Shown here: positions 27,291-36,761 of the stretch, piece by piece
How positions within the stretch are numbered: position 1 is the stretch's first letter
Layout of the letters: the number at the start of each line of letters is the position of its first letter
Source of the DNA: Alteromonas sp. 1_MG-2023
GTDB lineage: Bacteria; Pseudomonadota; Gammaproteobacteria; Enterobacterales; Alteromonadaceae
Length of the DNA stretch: 64,000 bases
Assembly (NCBI RefSeq): GCF_030547075.1
Contig: NZ_JAUOQH010000012.1
Span: 1 to 64,000 of the forward strand
Direction: 5' to 3'
Position numbers and translations under genes: made by a program
Notes under the pieces: model-generated
What the model was told of the DNA's origin: nothing
Databases searched by the model: none
What the model saw: only the letters and a program-made list of their open reading frames with translations

Positions 27291-28157
27291 CTAAGCCTGA
27301 AACTTATAGTCGTGATAAGCCTTAATGGCTTTTTCCCACATACGCCCTACTTCTCCGCTACCAATGGTTTTGCCATCAATTTCAATTACGGGGGCAATTT
27401 CTTTGCTTGAAGAGGTCAACCAAACTTCGTCGGCATTAAATAAGTCTTCGGTTGCGAACCACTTTTCTTCTACGGTTAAACCCGCTCGCTTAAATGCTTT
27501 CAGTGCAATTTGGCGAGTGATCCCCGGTAAGAGCTGGTTATCCAATGGTGGCGTATAAATAGCGTTACCTTTTACGATAAACACGTTACATGAGCTTGCT
27601 TCGGTAACAATGCCATCGCCATTGTGCAGTATTGTTTCTTGTACACCGCTATCGACGCCGGCTTGAAAATGCATCACATTGCCTAATAACGACGTTGATT
27701 TGATATGGCATCGCTGCCAACGTTTATCTTCTTCAAGCGCTACTTTGAACGGTTTAACTTTATCCGCTTGCAGCGGTTGAGCTGGCGCAATTTCAAAGGC
27801 AAAACCAAATACGGTGGGCGTAATATTTTTCGGGTAGGCATGATACCGTTTGGTATCCGTTCCTCTACTAATATGAAAATACACACCAATATTTCCACTC
27901 GAAAAATGGCTGGCATTCGCATCAATAAGCCCATCAAGGTGTTGCTGCCACTGCTGTGCACTGTAAGGATTAGTTATTGAAATAGCCGCTAACCCATCAC
28001 CCATTCTATCTAAATGGCCTGTCATCCCTACCGCTTTACCATGGTAAGTGGGAATAACTTCGTAAATACCATCACCGAATAAAAATCCTCGGTCCATGGG
28101 GGAAATTTTAGCTTCTGATAACGGCATAAACTCACCGTTTAAAAATGCAATGGTCAC
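27291..28157 (-). CDS. dat: D-amino acid aminotransferase (class IV PLP enzyme)
   Basis: A 288-residue class IV aminotransferase. It shows FLFGDGIYEVIPTY, the PLP lysine in CHIKSTSLLGNVM, VTEASSCNVFIVK and LLPGITRQIAL, the pattern of D-alanine/D-amino-acid aminotransferases rather than IlvE. The frame extends to 28193, but the GTG at 28155-28157 has AGGAG seven bases upstream and starts two bases after the pxpC stop. It would interconvert D-amino acids with 2-oxo acids, for example D-Ala plus 2-oxoglutarate to D-Glu. Its place as last gene of a 5-oxoprolinase operon suggests a link to glutamate or pyroglutamate metabolism (inference). ADC lyase is a less likely alternative. Confidence 0.82.
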   Translation of the reverse strand: MTIAFLNGEFMPLSEAKISPMDRGFLFGDGIYEVIPTYHGKAVGMTGHLDRMGDGLAAISITNPYSAQQWQQHLDGLIDANASHFSSGNIGVYFHISRGTDTKRYHAYPKNITPTVFGFAFEIAPAQPLQADKVKPFKVALEEDKRWQRCHIKSTSLLGNVMHFQAGVDSGVQETILHNGDGIVTEASSCNVFIVKGNAIYTPPLDNQLLPGITRQIALKAFKRAGLTVEEKWFATEDLFNADEVWLTSSSKEIAPVIEIDGKTIGSGEVGRMWEKAIKAYHDYKFQA

Positions 28158-28159
28158 TC

Positions 28160-29092
28160 TTATTCTCCTGTAAGGCGAAGACGTTTTTGCCAATTTAATA
28201 GAAATGCAGCGCGAGCATCATCGTAATGCTGGCTTATGAAGGTAACCGTTTCCCCAGGTACAGTTTGTGCTAAACGATTCACATCAAGCAAGCTTACACT
28301 GCCAAGTTTAGGGTATCCCCCTAAAGTTTGCCTGTCTCGCATCATCACAATAGGTTGTCCGTCGGGCGGAATTTGCATTGCGCCGATGTGTATTGCTTCT
28401 GAACGCATCTTACTAATACCACTTTGAATGGGTGTACCTGAAAGCCTATAGCCCATACGATTGATATTATTCGTTACTTTATATTCACTTGAAAATAGCC
28501 GCGCTTTATTCAGGGCACTAAAACTAGCTTCTTGATAACCAAGAATAAGCGCTAAGGGCTCACTCAAGTCATATTGCGGCCAGTGCTCTGTTGCCAAAGC
28601 CCTGTGAGCACTGCGCAGCGTAGGCGCTTCAATATTAACCTTATCGCCAGCGGCTAATGGTAAACCTTTATTTTCAAGGCCACCTATCGCTTCTCTTGAA
28701 ACGGTACTAGCGCTAGTTAAAGGCGTTGGTACACACCATTTACCTTGAATCGCCAAATAGGCTTTACTGCCCATGTGTTCACTCTCAATGCATACCCGAT
28801 CGCCGGATTTAGCAAAAATAGTTTCAAAGGGAGAAACAGACTGACCATTTACAGTGCATAACACACTGCGCCCGGTGGCAGCCATGTGTGCGTTTGCATC
28901 ACATATAAATTCGGCTCGCCCCATCACTTCAATACAGGGCGTACCTTCATGGTTACCGGCCAAATAGTTGGCCCACCAATACGCTTCTTCATCCATAGGC
29001 CCAGACTGACAAAAGCCTTGATGCTGCTTACCCTGCCGTCCGCTATCAATAATCAGGCTCAGCAAACCATTTTGTTCAACACTAACCTTCAT
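28160..29092 (-). CDS. pxpC: 5-oxoprolinase subunit C (KipA/biotin-dependent carboxyltransferase-like)
   Basis: A 310-residue member of the PxpC/KipA family. It contains the GRQGKQHQGFCQSGPMDEEAYWWAN opening (read in two parts, GRQGKQHQG and SGPMDEEA), SEYKVTNNINRMGYRLSG, and the C-terminal QTLGGYPKLGSVSLLDVNRLAQ. With PxpA and PxpB it forms the ATP-dependent 5-oxoprolinase that opens pyroglutamate to L-glutamate. It overlaps pxpB by 11 bp, and dat follows after two bases, so all three are translationally coupled. Confidence 0.92.
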   Translation of the reverse strand: MKVSVEQNGLLSLIIDSGRQGKQHQGFCQSGPMDEEAYWWANYLAGNHEGTPCIEVMGRAEFICDANAHMAATGRSVLCTVNGQSVSPFETIFAKSGDRVCIESEHMGSKAYLAIQGKWCVPTPLTSASTVSREAIGGLENKGLPLAAGDKVNIEAPTLRSAHRALATEHWPQYDLSEPLALILGYQEASFSALNKARLFSSEYKVTNNINRMGYRLSGTPIQSGISKMRSEAIHIGAMQIPPDGQPIVMMRDRQTLGGYPKLGSVSLLDVNRLAQTVPGETVTFISQHYDDARAAFLLNWQKRLRLTGE

Positions 29093-29786
29093 GTAAGTCT
29101 CTGAATTCCTGTTCTGAAATAGGCGCGAACGTTACATTATCACCTACTTTTAAAAGCGCATTGTGGCTAGTATCTATTAAGTTTAATGGGCATAACCCCA
29201 ACAAGTGCCACCCGCCTGGCGATGACGACGGGTAAATAGCGGTTTGCGCATCAGCTATGGCAACAGCCCCTTTCGGCACCTGCTTTCTTGGCGTTTCTAA
29301 TCTAGCGCAGTTCAAGGCTTCAGGCACATTTCCCATATAGGCAAAGCCTGGCGCAAAGCCCACGGCATAAACTTTATAAGTCATGCTACTGTGAGCATCG
29401 ATAATGCTCTGCTCGCTTAACCCCGTTTTTTGACCTACCAAGGCTAAGTCGTTAGCCGTTTCTGCCCCGTACCACACGGGGATTTCATGGGCCTTACCGC
29501 TATCAGCACAAGCGTTACGCTTACTCATGGTTGTTTCTTGTGCCGCAAGTGAGCGAAGCATCTGGTAAACGTAGTGACTATCCACTTTGTACGCGTCAAA
29601 CGATAGCAATAATGAGTCGTAGGCTGGCACGCACTCTTTAAGCCAAGGTAGCTTCAAATTCGAAATGGCGTGTTGCCACTGCTGACATCGTGCATTGGCT
29701 ATATCTACCGTATCGCCTGCGAAATACAACAGTATTGCATCTAAACCTGCAGGTACAATCTGCTTTATGTCCCCAAAGGGATGCAT
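29082..29786 (-). CDS. pxpB: 5-oxoprolinase subunit B (KipI)
   Basis: A 234-residue PxpB/KipI family protein with VWYGAETANDLALVGQKTGLS, the conserved YKVYAVGFAPGFAYMGNVPE and LETPRKQVPKGAVAIADAQTAIYPSSSPGGWHL (read in parts). AAGGA lies nine bases before the ATG at 29784-29786. It partners PxpC in the phosphorylation/hydrolysis step of 5-oxoproline cleavage. It is separated from pxpA by 154 bp with no permease gene in between. Confidence 0.92.
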   Translation of the reverse strand: MHPFGDIKQIVPAGLDAILLYFAGDTVDIANARCQQWQHAISNLKLPWLKECVPAYDSLLLSFDAYKVDSHYVYQMLRSLAAQETTMSKRNACADSGKAHEIPVWYGAETANDLALVGQKTGLSEQSIIDAHSSMTYKVYAVGFAPGFAYMGNVPEALNCARLETPRKQVPKGAVAIADAQTAIYPSSSPGGWHLLGLCPLNLIDTSHNALLKVGDNVTFAPISEQEFRDLHEG

Positions 29787-29940
29787 AGTAGTATCCTTAA
29801 TAAAAAGGGTGAAATAATGGCTAAGTAAGGGCTTTTATCTGATTTTTGATGACAGTGGGCACGCCTAGCTATTGTCGTATGTATTCTCGTAGCTATATCC
29901 ATAATTGTGCCCGTGTTTATGTCAGTATTAATGTTCGCCG

Positions 29941-30666
29941 TCACATTAAGGCGCGAATTTGTTGCGCAATTTCAACAGCACCCGCGGTATCGCCATGAAC
30001 GCAAAGGGTGTCAGCCTGTAAAGGTAGTCTTTTCCCGCTAACGGTAATCACTTCCCCATCTTCAATCAAAAGCTTGGCTTGAGTTAGCGCTTCTGCCGCA
30101 GTTAAAACCGCGCCATCTTGTGAACGGGGCTGCAAAAAGCCATCATCGGTATAACGACGATCGGAAAATGCTTCAAACAGTAACGACAAACCATATTCTT
30201 GTGCTTCAACTACCAGCGCTTCATTATGGCTATGGGATTGAACCATTAACTTCAACCGGCCTTTGTTAATACTGCCAATGGCCTGCATTACCCCTGTACG
30301 CACTTGAGGGTTTACCATCATATCGTTATACAGTGCACCATGCGGTTTTACATAAGTTACCTGCCCACCCACAATACTGGCCATGCCCATTAGTGCACTT
30401 ACTTGATATTGAATACAGGCTATCAGCTCTTTTGTCGGCATGGCTATACTACGACGTCCAAATCCTTGTAAATCGGGATAAGAAGGATGTGCGCCAATTT
30501 CAACATCACTGTTTTTGGCTAGATATAAAGCGTGTTTCATCACTACCGGATCACCGGCATGAAAGCCGCAAGCAATGTTAGCTTGGTCAATAAATTTCAT
30601 AATGTCGGCATCTACAGGCATTTGCCATGCACCGAAACTTTCACCTAAATCGCAATTTAACTTCAT
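29941..30666 (-). CDS. pxpA: 5-oxoprolinase subunit A (LamB/YcsF family)
   Basis: A 241-residue LamB/YcsF protein: MKLNCDLGESFGAW, IACGFHAGDPVVM, IGAHPSYPDLQGFGRR, VKPHGALYNDM, FSDRRYTDDGFLQPRSQDGA and VHGDTAGAVEIA are all conserved positions of the family. It is the catalytic-shell subunit of the three-part 5-oxoprolinase. It is first in the operon and divergent from the CvfB-like gene (65 bp between starts), so the promoter region is short. Confidence 0.93.
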   Translation of the reverse strand: MKLNCDLGESFGAWQMPVDADIMKFIDQANIACGFHAGDPVVMKHALYLAKNSDVEIGAHPSYPDLQGFGRRSIAMPTKELIACIQYQVSALMGMASIVGGQVTYVKPHGALYNDMMVNPQVRTGVMQAIGSINKGRLKLMVQSHSHNEALVVEAQEYGLSLLFEAFSDRRYTDDGFLQPRSQDGAVLTAAEALTQAKLLIEDGEVITVSGKRLPLQADTLCVHGDTAGAVEIAQQIRALM

Positions 30667-30731
30667 AAGTGTTTAGCTCTTAACCTCAATCCGATATCAT
30701 GTTACCTGTTCTTTCTTAAAAGTCAGCGTTA

Positions 30732-31604
30732 ATGATAAATATTGGAAAAATTAATACATTAAAAGTGGTTGCGGAATATCCGTTTGGCTATGCGTTAGCG
30801 CCACTTACCGACAATGTAGATGCAACCGACTACAGTAGCGAAGATATGCCTACTGTAACCCTTCCTCATGACGAAGTATCCTCGGCTCTTGAAGTTGACC
30901 AAACCCTTGATGTGTTTGTGGCAACCGATCAGCGTGGTGATTTATTCGCAACATTAAAGCCGCCAAAAATTCAAGTCGGTGAAACCAAGGTACTTAAAGC
31001 GGTGTCAGCCACACACTTTGGTGCGTTTTTCGACTGGGGTTTAGACAACGACTTACTCATACCCGCCGATTATCAAGAATCGCCTATTGATCCTGGTATG
31101 TACTACGTTGTTCATGCTTTCTTTGATGAAAAAACAAATCGAATTTTAGGTGCTACACGTTTGCATTACTTTCTGAAGGAAGGCAGTGCCTACCTTAATG
31201 AAGGTGAAACGGTAACGTGTTTAGTTTATGCAAAGTCAGATTTGGGCTTCAAAGTAGTATTAAATGAAAAAGCCTTAGGCCTTGTATTCCATAGTGATGC
31301 ATTTAAACCACTTAAAGTCGGGCAATCTACTGATGGCGTTATCAAAACCATCCGTGAAGACGGTAAAATTGATGTGGTATTGCAACGTCATGACAAAGAA
31401 ACCCGTGATGCTCTTCAGCAAGCTATCTTAGACGATTTAGAAGCTCACGGTGGCATTTCAACCCTTACGGATAAAAGTCCGCCTGACGCTATCTACCAGC
31501 ACTTTAACGTAAGTAAAGCTGCGTACAAAAAAGCGTTAGGTGCATTGTATAAGCAAAAGAAAATCACCATTGGCGCAGACGCCGTTCGTCTCACCCAGTC
31601 GTAA
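30732..31604 (+). CDS. CvfB/YitL family S1-like RNA-binding protein
   Basis: A 290-residue protein with S1-like RNA-binding domains followed by a winged helix. The second S1-like repeat reads VLKAVSATHFGAFFDWGLDNDLLIPADYQ, the third covers about 150-220, and the C-terminal winged helix is DAIYQHFNVSKAAYKKALGALYKQKKI. The architecture matches CvfB (virulence factor B) proteins, which bind RNA and affect post-transcriptional regulation. Its direct target is unknown. It probably forms an operon with osmC-like 21 bp downstream. Confidence 0.88.
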   Translation: MINIGKINTLKVVAEYPFGYALAPLTDNVDATDYSSEDMPTVTLPHDEVSSALEVDQTLDVFVATDQRGDLFATLKPPKIQVGETKVLKAVSATHFGAFFDWGLDNDLLIPADYQESPIDPGMYYVVHAFFDEKTNRILGATRLHYFLKEGSAYLNEGETVTCLVYAKSDLGFKVVLNEKALGLVFHSDAFKPLKVGQSTDGVIKTIREDGKIDVVLQRHDKETRDALQQAILDDLEAHGGISTLTDKSPPDAIYQHFNVSKAAYKKALGALYKQKKITIGADAVRLTQS

Positions 31605-31624
31605 GTAAGAGGTAGCAAATTATA

Positions 31625-32032
31625 ATGAAAGCACAAGTTTCGTGGGATAAAGACCTCACCTTCACAGGTACTACCGACAGTGGTTATAAAACCGTTATGG
31701 ATGGCAGTGGCAATGCTGTGTCGCCAATGGAATCGGTATTATTAGCGGTGGGGGCATGTTCTAGCATTGACGTGGTAGACATCCTTAAAAAAGGGCGCAA
31801 TGAAATTGAGAGTTGTGAATGCGAGTTAGAAGCTGAACGTGCTGATGATGCACCTCGCGTGTTTACTAAGATTCATGCGCACTACATTGTAGTAGCGAGC
31901 AGTGTGTCTGAAAAAGCGCTGGCACGTGCGGTACAATTATCTACTGAGAAATACTGCTCGGTAATGTTGATGCTAACGGGTAATGTGGAAATTGCCACCA
32001 GCTATACTTTAGTTGAATCCACACACAATTAG
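31625..32032 (+). CDS. OsmC family peroxiredoxin-like protein (YhfA type)
   Basis: A 135-residue OsmC/Ohr-fold protein with the two conserved cysteines in VGACSSIDVVDILKKG and KYCSVMLMLTG. The compact length and MKAQVSWDKDLTFTGTTDSGYKTVMDG start resemble the YhfA subgroup rather than Ohr. OsmC proteins reduce organic hydroperoxides; the YhfA subgroup is less well characterised. It is followed by a terminator. Confidence 0.88.
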   Translation: MKAQVSWDKDLTFTGTTDSGYKTVMDGSGNAVSPMESVLLAVGACSSIDVVDILKKGRNEIESCECELEAERADDAPRVFTKIHAHYIVVASSVSEKALARAVQLSTEKYCSVMLMLTGNVEIATSYTLVESTHN

Positions 32033-32056
32033 GCGAATACGCCACCTATTAGCGTA

Positions 32057-32088
32057 AAGGGCTATCAATAATTGAAAGCCCTTTTTTA
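32057..32088 (+). terminator. Intrinsic terminator of the cvfB-like/osmC unit
   Basis: An imperfect stem pairs AAAGGGCTATCAAT with ATTGAAAGCCCTTT (one A/A mismatch), followed by TTTT. Confidence 0.85.
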
Positions 32089-32214
32089 TTTCCTCGTTAA
32101 AACCTAGTTAACCAACTGATTTTTAAAACATAAATATCTTCTTACATTTGCTGGCATGGATGCTGCTGCTAGCTGTTATTAATCTAATAATTAACAACAA
32201 TCAGGTATTTAACC

Positions 32215-33291
32215 ATGGACGCTTCGTTTAACTTTCTTCGCACCCTGACGCTCACTAGCAGCATACTCTCTTTATCTTTAATGCTAGGGGCGTGTACCGA
32301 CGCCGATGCAGTAAACCCCACAGAAGAAGCGCCTAGTGCGGTTATCGCAATACCAGTAGAAGCGTCAATGCTGACTAATGGTTCAATTAGCTCTACCTAC
32401 ACCACAACCGCTATTTTAGAAGCCAGAGAAGAAGCCTTTGTGGTAGCGAGAGCATCGGGCATTATTGAACAGATAGTGGTAGAAGAAGGCGATTATGTTG
32501 AAAAAGGCCAAGTATTGGCGCAGTTAGATAAACGCAGATATGAACTCAACCTTGCCAAAGCGAAAGCTGATTTAACCGGCCTTGAACGTGAATTAGACAA
32601 AGTAAACAAAGTCTATTCTAAAAACCTCATCAGTGTAGATACCTATGACAAACTGACCGCGCAATACGAATCTGCCAAAGCGTCTGTTCACCTGGCTGAA
32701 TTAGATTTAAAAGAAACAACTATTACTGCACCTATTAGCGGATTTATTGCTTCGCGGAATGCCAAAGTAGGCAACCTTACCGAATCTTTCCAACGTGAAC
32801 GCATGTTCCATATTGTGCAACAGCAGAATTTACAGGGCGTAGTATATCTACCTGAAAACGAATTGCAGAATGTGGCGGTAGGTCAATCCGCAACGCTGAT
32901 TGTTGCAGCGTTAGGCAATAAATCACTAACGGCATCGGTACAGCGAATTAGCCCCGTTATTGATGCTGCCACAGGCACATTTAAAGTTACCCTTGCAGTA
33001 CCCAACGAAAAGCACCTACTAAAAGCAGGCATGTTCACTGATGTCGCTCTTGAATACGCCCGCCACGATAGTGCGACTTTACTGCCCCGCCGTGCACTGA
33101 TTACCATGGACAACCAACTTAGCGTGTTTGTTGTGAATGATAATATCGCTACCAAAGTCGACATAGTGACTGGTTTTGAACAAGACGAAATGATTGAAGT
33201 GTTAAGCGGCTTAGAAGGCAACGAAAAAGTCGTTACCGCTGGTCATCAGAACCTAAAAGATCAAGCCCCTGTTGATGTTGTAAACGGCTAA
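32215..33291 (+). CDS. RND efflux adaptor lipoprotein (membrane fusion protein)
   Basis: A 358-residue periplasmic adaptor with a lipoprotein signal (lipobox SLMLGAC, Cys27) rather than a membrane helix. Lipoyl halves are at about 78-105 (RASGIIEQIVVEEGDYVEKG) and 155-185 (TITAPISGFIASRNAKVGN), joined by a short coiled coil, then beta-barrel and membrane-proximal domains (DNQLSVFVVNDNIATKVDIV). It is the first gene of a three-gene operon and serves two different permeases encoded behind it. The C-terminal LSGLEGNEKVVTAGHQNLKD is typical of this family. Confidence 0.93.
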   Translation: MDASFNFLRTLTLTSSILSLSLMLGACTDADAVNPTEEAPSAVIAIPVEASMLTNGSISSTYTTTAILEAREEAFVVARASGIIEQIVVEEGDYVEKGQVLAQLDKRRYELNLAKAKADLTGLERELDKVNKVYSKNLISVDTYDKLTAQYESAKASVHLAELDLKETTITAPISGFIASRNAKVGNLTESFQRERMFHIVQQQNLQGVVYLPENELQNVAVGQSATLIVAALGNKSLTASVQRISPVIDAATGTFKVTLAVPNEKHLLKAGMFTDVALEYARHDSATLLPRRALITMDNQLSVFVVNDNIATKVDIVTGFEQDEMIEVLSGLEGNEKVVTAGHQNLKDQAPVDVVNG

Positions 33292-33314
33292 GCCCGCTAT
33301 AAAAAGGATATACC

Positions 33315-36300
33315 ATGCGTATTGTTGATATAGCGGTTAAACGCCCGGTTGCCGTATCTATGTTTACTTTTGCTGTGCTGTTGTTTGGGATGGTGTCTTT
33401 AGGTCGATTATCGGTAAATTTACTGCCCGACCTCTCCTACCCCACGTTAACCATTAGAACCGATTACACCGGGGCTGCCCCTGGCGAAGTGGAACAACTT
33501 GTCTCTAAGCCTATTGAAGAAGCGATTGGCGTCGTAAAAGGGGTAAGAAAAGTTACCTCTACTTCACGTGCCGGTCAGTCAGACGTGGTCATGGCATTTA
33601 GATGGGGCACTGACATGGATTTCGCGAGTTTAGAGGTACGCGAAAAGCTTGATGTGCTGCAACTTCCTCTTGATATCGAAAAACCTCGCCTGTTACGGTT
33701 TAACCCGAGTTTAGACCCCGTAATTAAGCTGGGGCTTACTGAAGATGTGCTCACTGGCCAACTATCTACCGCTCAGATGAAAAGATTGCGCCTGTACGGC
33801 GAGCAACAGGTGAAACGGGCTCTTGAATCAGTTGAGGGCGTGGCAGCGGTGCGTGTGGGCGGTGGCCTTGAGAATGAAGTACATATTCTTATCGACCAAC
33901 GTAAAGCCAGTCAATTATCTATCCCTATTACCCGCATTATTGATCGTATCAAAGCCGAAAATGTAAATGCTGCAGGTGGGCGTATTGAAGGTGATGCACA
34001 AGCGTTCTTAGTGCGAACCCTGAATCAATTTGAAAATTTAACTGAAATTGAGAACCTTTTCATTGGCCGTTTTGAAGGTAGAAACATTCAATTGAAAGAT
34101 GTTGCCACCGTAGAGAGTGCTTATAAAGATCGTAGCGTGGTAACCCGTTTTAATGGCAATGAAGGTGTCGAAATTGCCATTTATAAAGAAGGCGATGCCA
34201 ATGCAATTGATGTAGCAAAACAAGTAGCATCTCGCCTTAGTGAGATTAACAGTGATATTCCTTCGAATTATTCGTTAACGCAAATATACGACCAAAGCGT
34301 TTTTATCAAGCAAGCCATCGATAATGTTAAATCAGCAGCCATAATGGGCGGTCTGCTTGCTATGTTGGTGCTCTATCTATTCCTAAAGGATTTTTGGACC
34401 ACAGTGATCATTTCTGTGTCTATTCCAGTGTCGGTTATTGCCACCTTTAACCTAATGTACGCCAACAATATAAGCCTAAACATGATGAGTTTAGGAGGAA
34501 TTGCACTGGCCGTGGGCTTGCTTGTTGATAACAGTATTGTGGTGTTAGAAAATATCGACCGCCATAAAAAACGTAAGCAAGCCAAATTGGCAAACGATGC
34601 TGGGGCTGGGGCTGTTAATAATACTGATATCAGCGAACAAGCTCATGCCAATATCAATCATCGTGCTACTAGCTTGACTGACGATCCAGCCGCATCAGGC
34701 ACTAAAGAAGTTTCGGGTGCCATAGTGGCCTCTACACTCACCACAATGGCCGTATTCGTACCGCTTATTTTTGTAGACGGTATTGCGGGACAGTTGTTTA
34801 AAGACCAAGCGCTAACCGTAAGTTTTGCCCTAGCTGCTTCGCTAATCGTTGCACTTACCCTTATTCCCGCCATGGCACGAAGAAAGCGAAAAGCAAAGCT
34901 TGCCCACGAAGATACTTTTTTATCGCCCGCCAAAGCTCTGCCTACTAGTTTACTAGGAAAAATAGGCTATTTTGTAAAATGGCCTTTTTCAATGATGCTT
35001 CGCTTAGTCTTTGTGTATTTACCTGCGGCACTCATTACCTTAGTGATTGGTGCATGGCATATTCTTGCAAAAGGCTTATCACTATTATTTAGCCCTGTGG
35101 TTTGGTTGTTCAACAAAGGCTTCACCGGCATTGAGAAACTTTACCACCGCGCCCTAATTGCGAGTTTGAAGGCCAGAACATTTGTGATCATGCTATCCTT
35201 GGTTTCGGCGGGTGGCGCCCTGTTTCTTGTGCCTAAATTGGGCATGGAGCTTATACCTACCATGTCGCAAGGTGAATTCTCGGTAGATATCACTCTGCCT
35301 GCGGGTACACCACTGGGCACAACGGATGCAACGCTATCGAATTTATCAGCAATAGCCACGGCAGATTCGAATGTAGCAAGAACCTACGCCATGTCGGGAA
35401 CGGGAAGTTTGATTAGCGCCTCACCTAGTCAAGGTGGCGATCATTGGGGAAGACTCAATATAGTAATGGCACCGAATGGGACTAAGGATGCAGACGGCGA
35501 AGTGAGCAGCAAAGTAGCCAGCGGTTCGATGGACAGCGTAAAAGCTGCCCTGCGCGAAGCGCTAGACCGTTACCCGAATGTTCAAGCTACCTTCACTGAA
35601 CCCGAACTCTTTACCTTTGCCTCACCTATTCAAATTGAGGTAAGCGGGTATGATTTACGTCAACTTCAAACCTACAGCGACAAAATCGCGTCTGAGTTAG
35701 CTACACACAACAACTTCACCGATATCGCCACCAGCATTCGTGAAGGCAACCCAGAATTAAAAATTGAGTTTCATCACGCTAAACTGTCCCGTTTAGGCCT
35801 AGATGCCGCCACGGTGTCGTCGTTAATTGCCGCTAAAATAGGTGGCCGTGTTGCTACTCAATACAGCCTTGAAGATAGAAAAGTTGATGTGTTGGTACGA
35901 ACCAAAGACAGTCAGCGTGACAACATAAATGATGTGCGTGCAATGGTAGTTAATCCTGACTCATCACAGCCTATTCCCCTTGGCGCCGTGGCCGATGTTT
36001 ATATGAGCGTGGGTCCAAGTGAAATTACTCGCATTGGGCAAGAGCGAGTAGCACTAATTTCTGCCAATTTGGCGACAGGCAAGTTAGATGAAGCCGTTTC
36101 TCTGGTTGATAGTATTCTTGATAACACTCAACTTCCTTTGTCCATGAGTGCGTCGGTGACGGGGCAAAGCGAGGATATGCAAGATAGTTTTACCTCACTG
36201 CAATTTGCCTTAGCACTCGCTGTTTTTATGGTGTACTTAGTCATGGCTTCTCAGTTTGAATCGTTATTACACCCGCTACTTATATTGTTTGCTGTTCCTC

Positions 36301-36761
36301 TTGCCGGCGCAGGTTCTGTGTATGGGCTATGGCTAACCAATACGCCATTGAATGTTGTGGTTTTCATTGGACTTATTATGCTGTGCGGCATAGTGGTTAA
36401 TAACGCTATTGTGCTTGTTGACCGAATTAATCAGTTACGTGCTAGCGGTATAGAAAAAACCGCTGCCATTATCGATGCTGGGAAAACCCGTTTACGCCCT
36501 ATTGTGATGACCACATTAACCACTATCTTGGGCTTGCTGCCCATGGCGTTTGGGTTAGGTGAAGGCGCAGAAATACGCACACCAATGGCTATTACGGTAA
36601 TCTTTGGGTTGTTATTCTCTAGCTTACTTACTCTTATACTGCTGCCTGTACTTTACAGCCTATTCGATAAAAAGAAATCTGTCGTAACCGACAACACTCA
36701 GGTTGTAGGCGATACGAACCATGTACCCGAAGTGTCGGGAGGTAAATATGAAAACGCCTAA
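33315..36761 (+). CDS. RND efflux permease 1 of a dual-permease operon (1148 aa)
   Basis: An RND permease about 100 residues longer than usual. The opening MRIVDIAVKRPVAVSMFTFA and TM2-4 (about 335-415) are standard. The TM4 motif reads ALAVGLLVDNSIVVLENI, with Asn where AcrB has its second proton-relay Asp. An insertion at about 418-465 in the cytoplasmic TM4-TM5 loop (rich in Ala, Asn, Asp and Thr) and an extra hydrophobic segment at about 545-600 (LVFVYLPAALITLVIGAW, LLFSPVVWLFNKGF) account for the extra length. ATG at 33315 follows AAGGA. The downstream permease starts 14 bp before this gene's stop, so the two are translationally coupled and likely form a mixed trimer as MdtB/MdtC do (inference). 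Confidence 0.93.
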   Translation: MRIVDIAVKRPVAVSMFTFAVLLFGMVSLGRLSVNLLPDLSYPTLTIRTDYTGAAPGEVEQLVSKPIEEAIGVVKGVRKVTSTSRAGQSDVVMAFRWGTDMDFASLEVREKLDVLQLPLDIEKPRLLRFNPSLDPVIKLGLTEDVLTGQLSTAQMKRLRLYGEQQVKRALESVEGVAAVRVGGGLENEVHILIDQRKASQLSIPITRIIDRIKAENVNAAGGRIEGDAQAFLVRTLNQFENLTEIENLFIGRFEGRNIQLKDVATVESAYKDRSVVTRFNGNEGVEIAIYKEGDANAIDVAKQVASRLSEINSDIPSNYSLTQIYDQSVFIKQAIDNVKSAAIMGGLLAMLVLYLFLKDFWTTVIISVSIPVSVIATFNLMYANNISLNMMSLGGIALAVGLLVDNSIVVLENIDRHKKRKQAKLANDAGAGAVNNTDISEQAHANINHRATSLTDDPAASGTKEVSGAIVASTLTTMAVFVPLIFVDGIAGQLFKDQALTVSFALAASLIVALTLIPAMARRKRKAKLAHEDTFLSPAKALPTSLLGKIGYFVKWPFSMMLRLVFVYLPAALITLVIGAWHILAKGLSLLFSPVVWLFNKGFTGIEKLYHRALIASLKARTFVIMLSLVSAGGALFLVPKLGMELIPTMSQGEFSVDITLPAGTPLGTTDATLSNLSAIATADSNVARTYAMSGTGSLISASPSQGGDHWGRLNIVMAPNGTKDADGEVSSKVASGSMDSVKAALREALDRYPNVQATFTEPELFTFASPIQIEVSGYDLRQLQTYSDKIASELATHNNFTDIATSIREGNPELKIEFHHAKLSRLGLDAATVSSLIAAKIGGRVATQYSLEDRKVDVLVRTKDSQRDNINDVRAMVVNPDSSQPIPLGAVADVYMSVGPSEITRIGQERVALISANLATGKLDEAVSLVDSILDNTQLPLSMSASVTGQSEDMQDSFTSLQFALALAVFMVYLVMASQFESLLHPLLILFAVPLAGAGSVYGLWLTNTPLNVVVFIGLIMLCGIVVNNAIVLVDRINQLRASGIEKTAAIIDAGKTRLRPIVMTTLTTILGLLPMAFGLGEGAEIRTPMAITVIFGLLFSSLLTLILLPVLYSLFDKKKSVVTDNTQVVGDTNHVPEVSGGKYENA

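Noticed and set aside
36721-36747. Earlier start for RND permease 2
   Set aside because: GGGAGG lies five bases before the ATG at 36748, and the upstream codons have no ribosome site.
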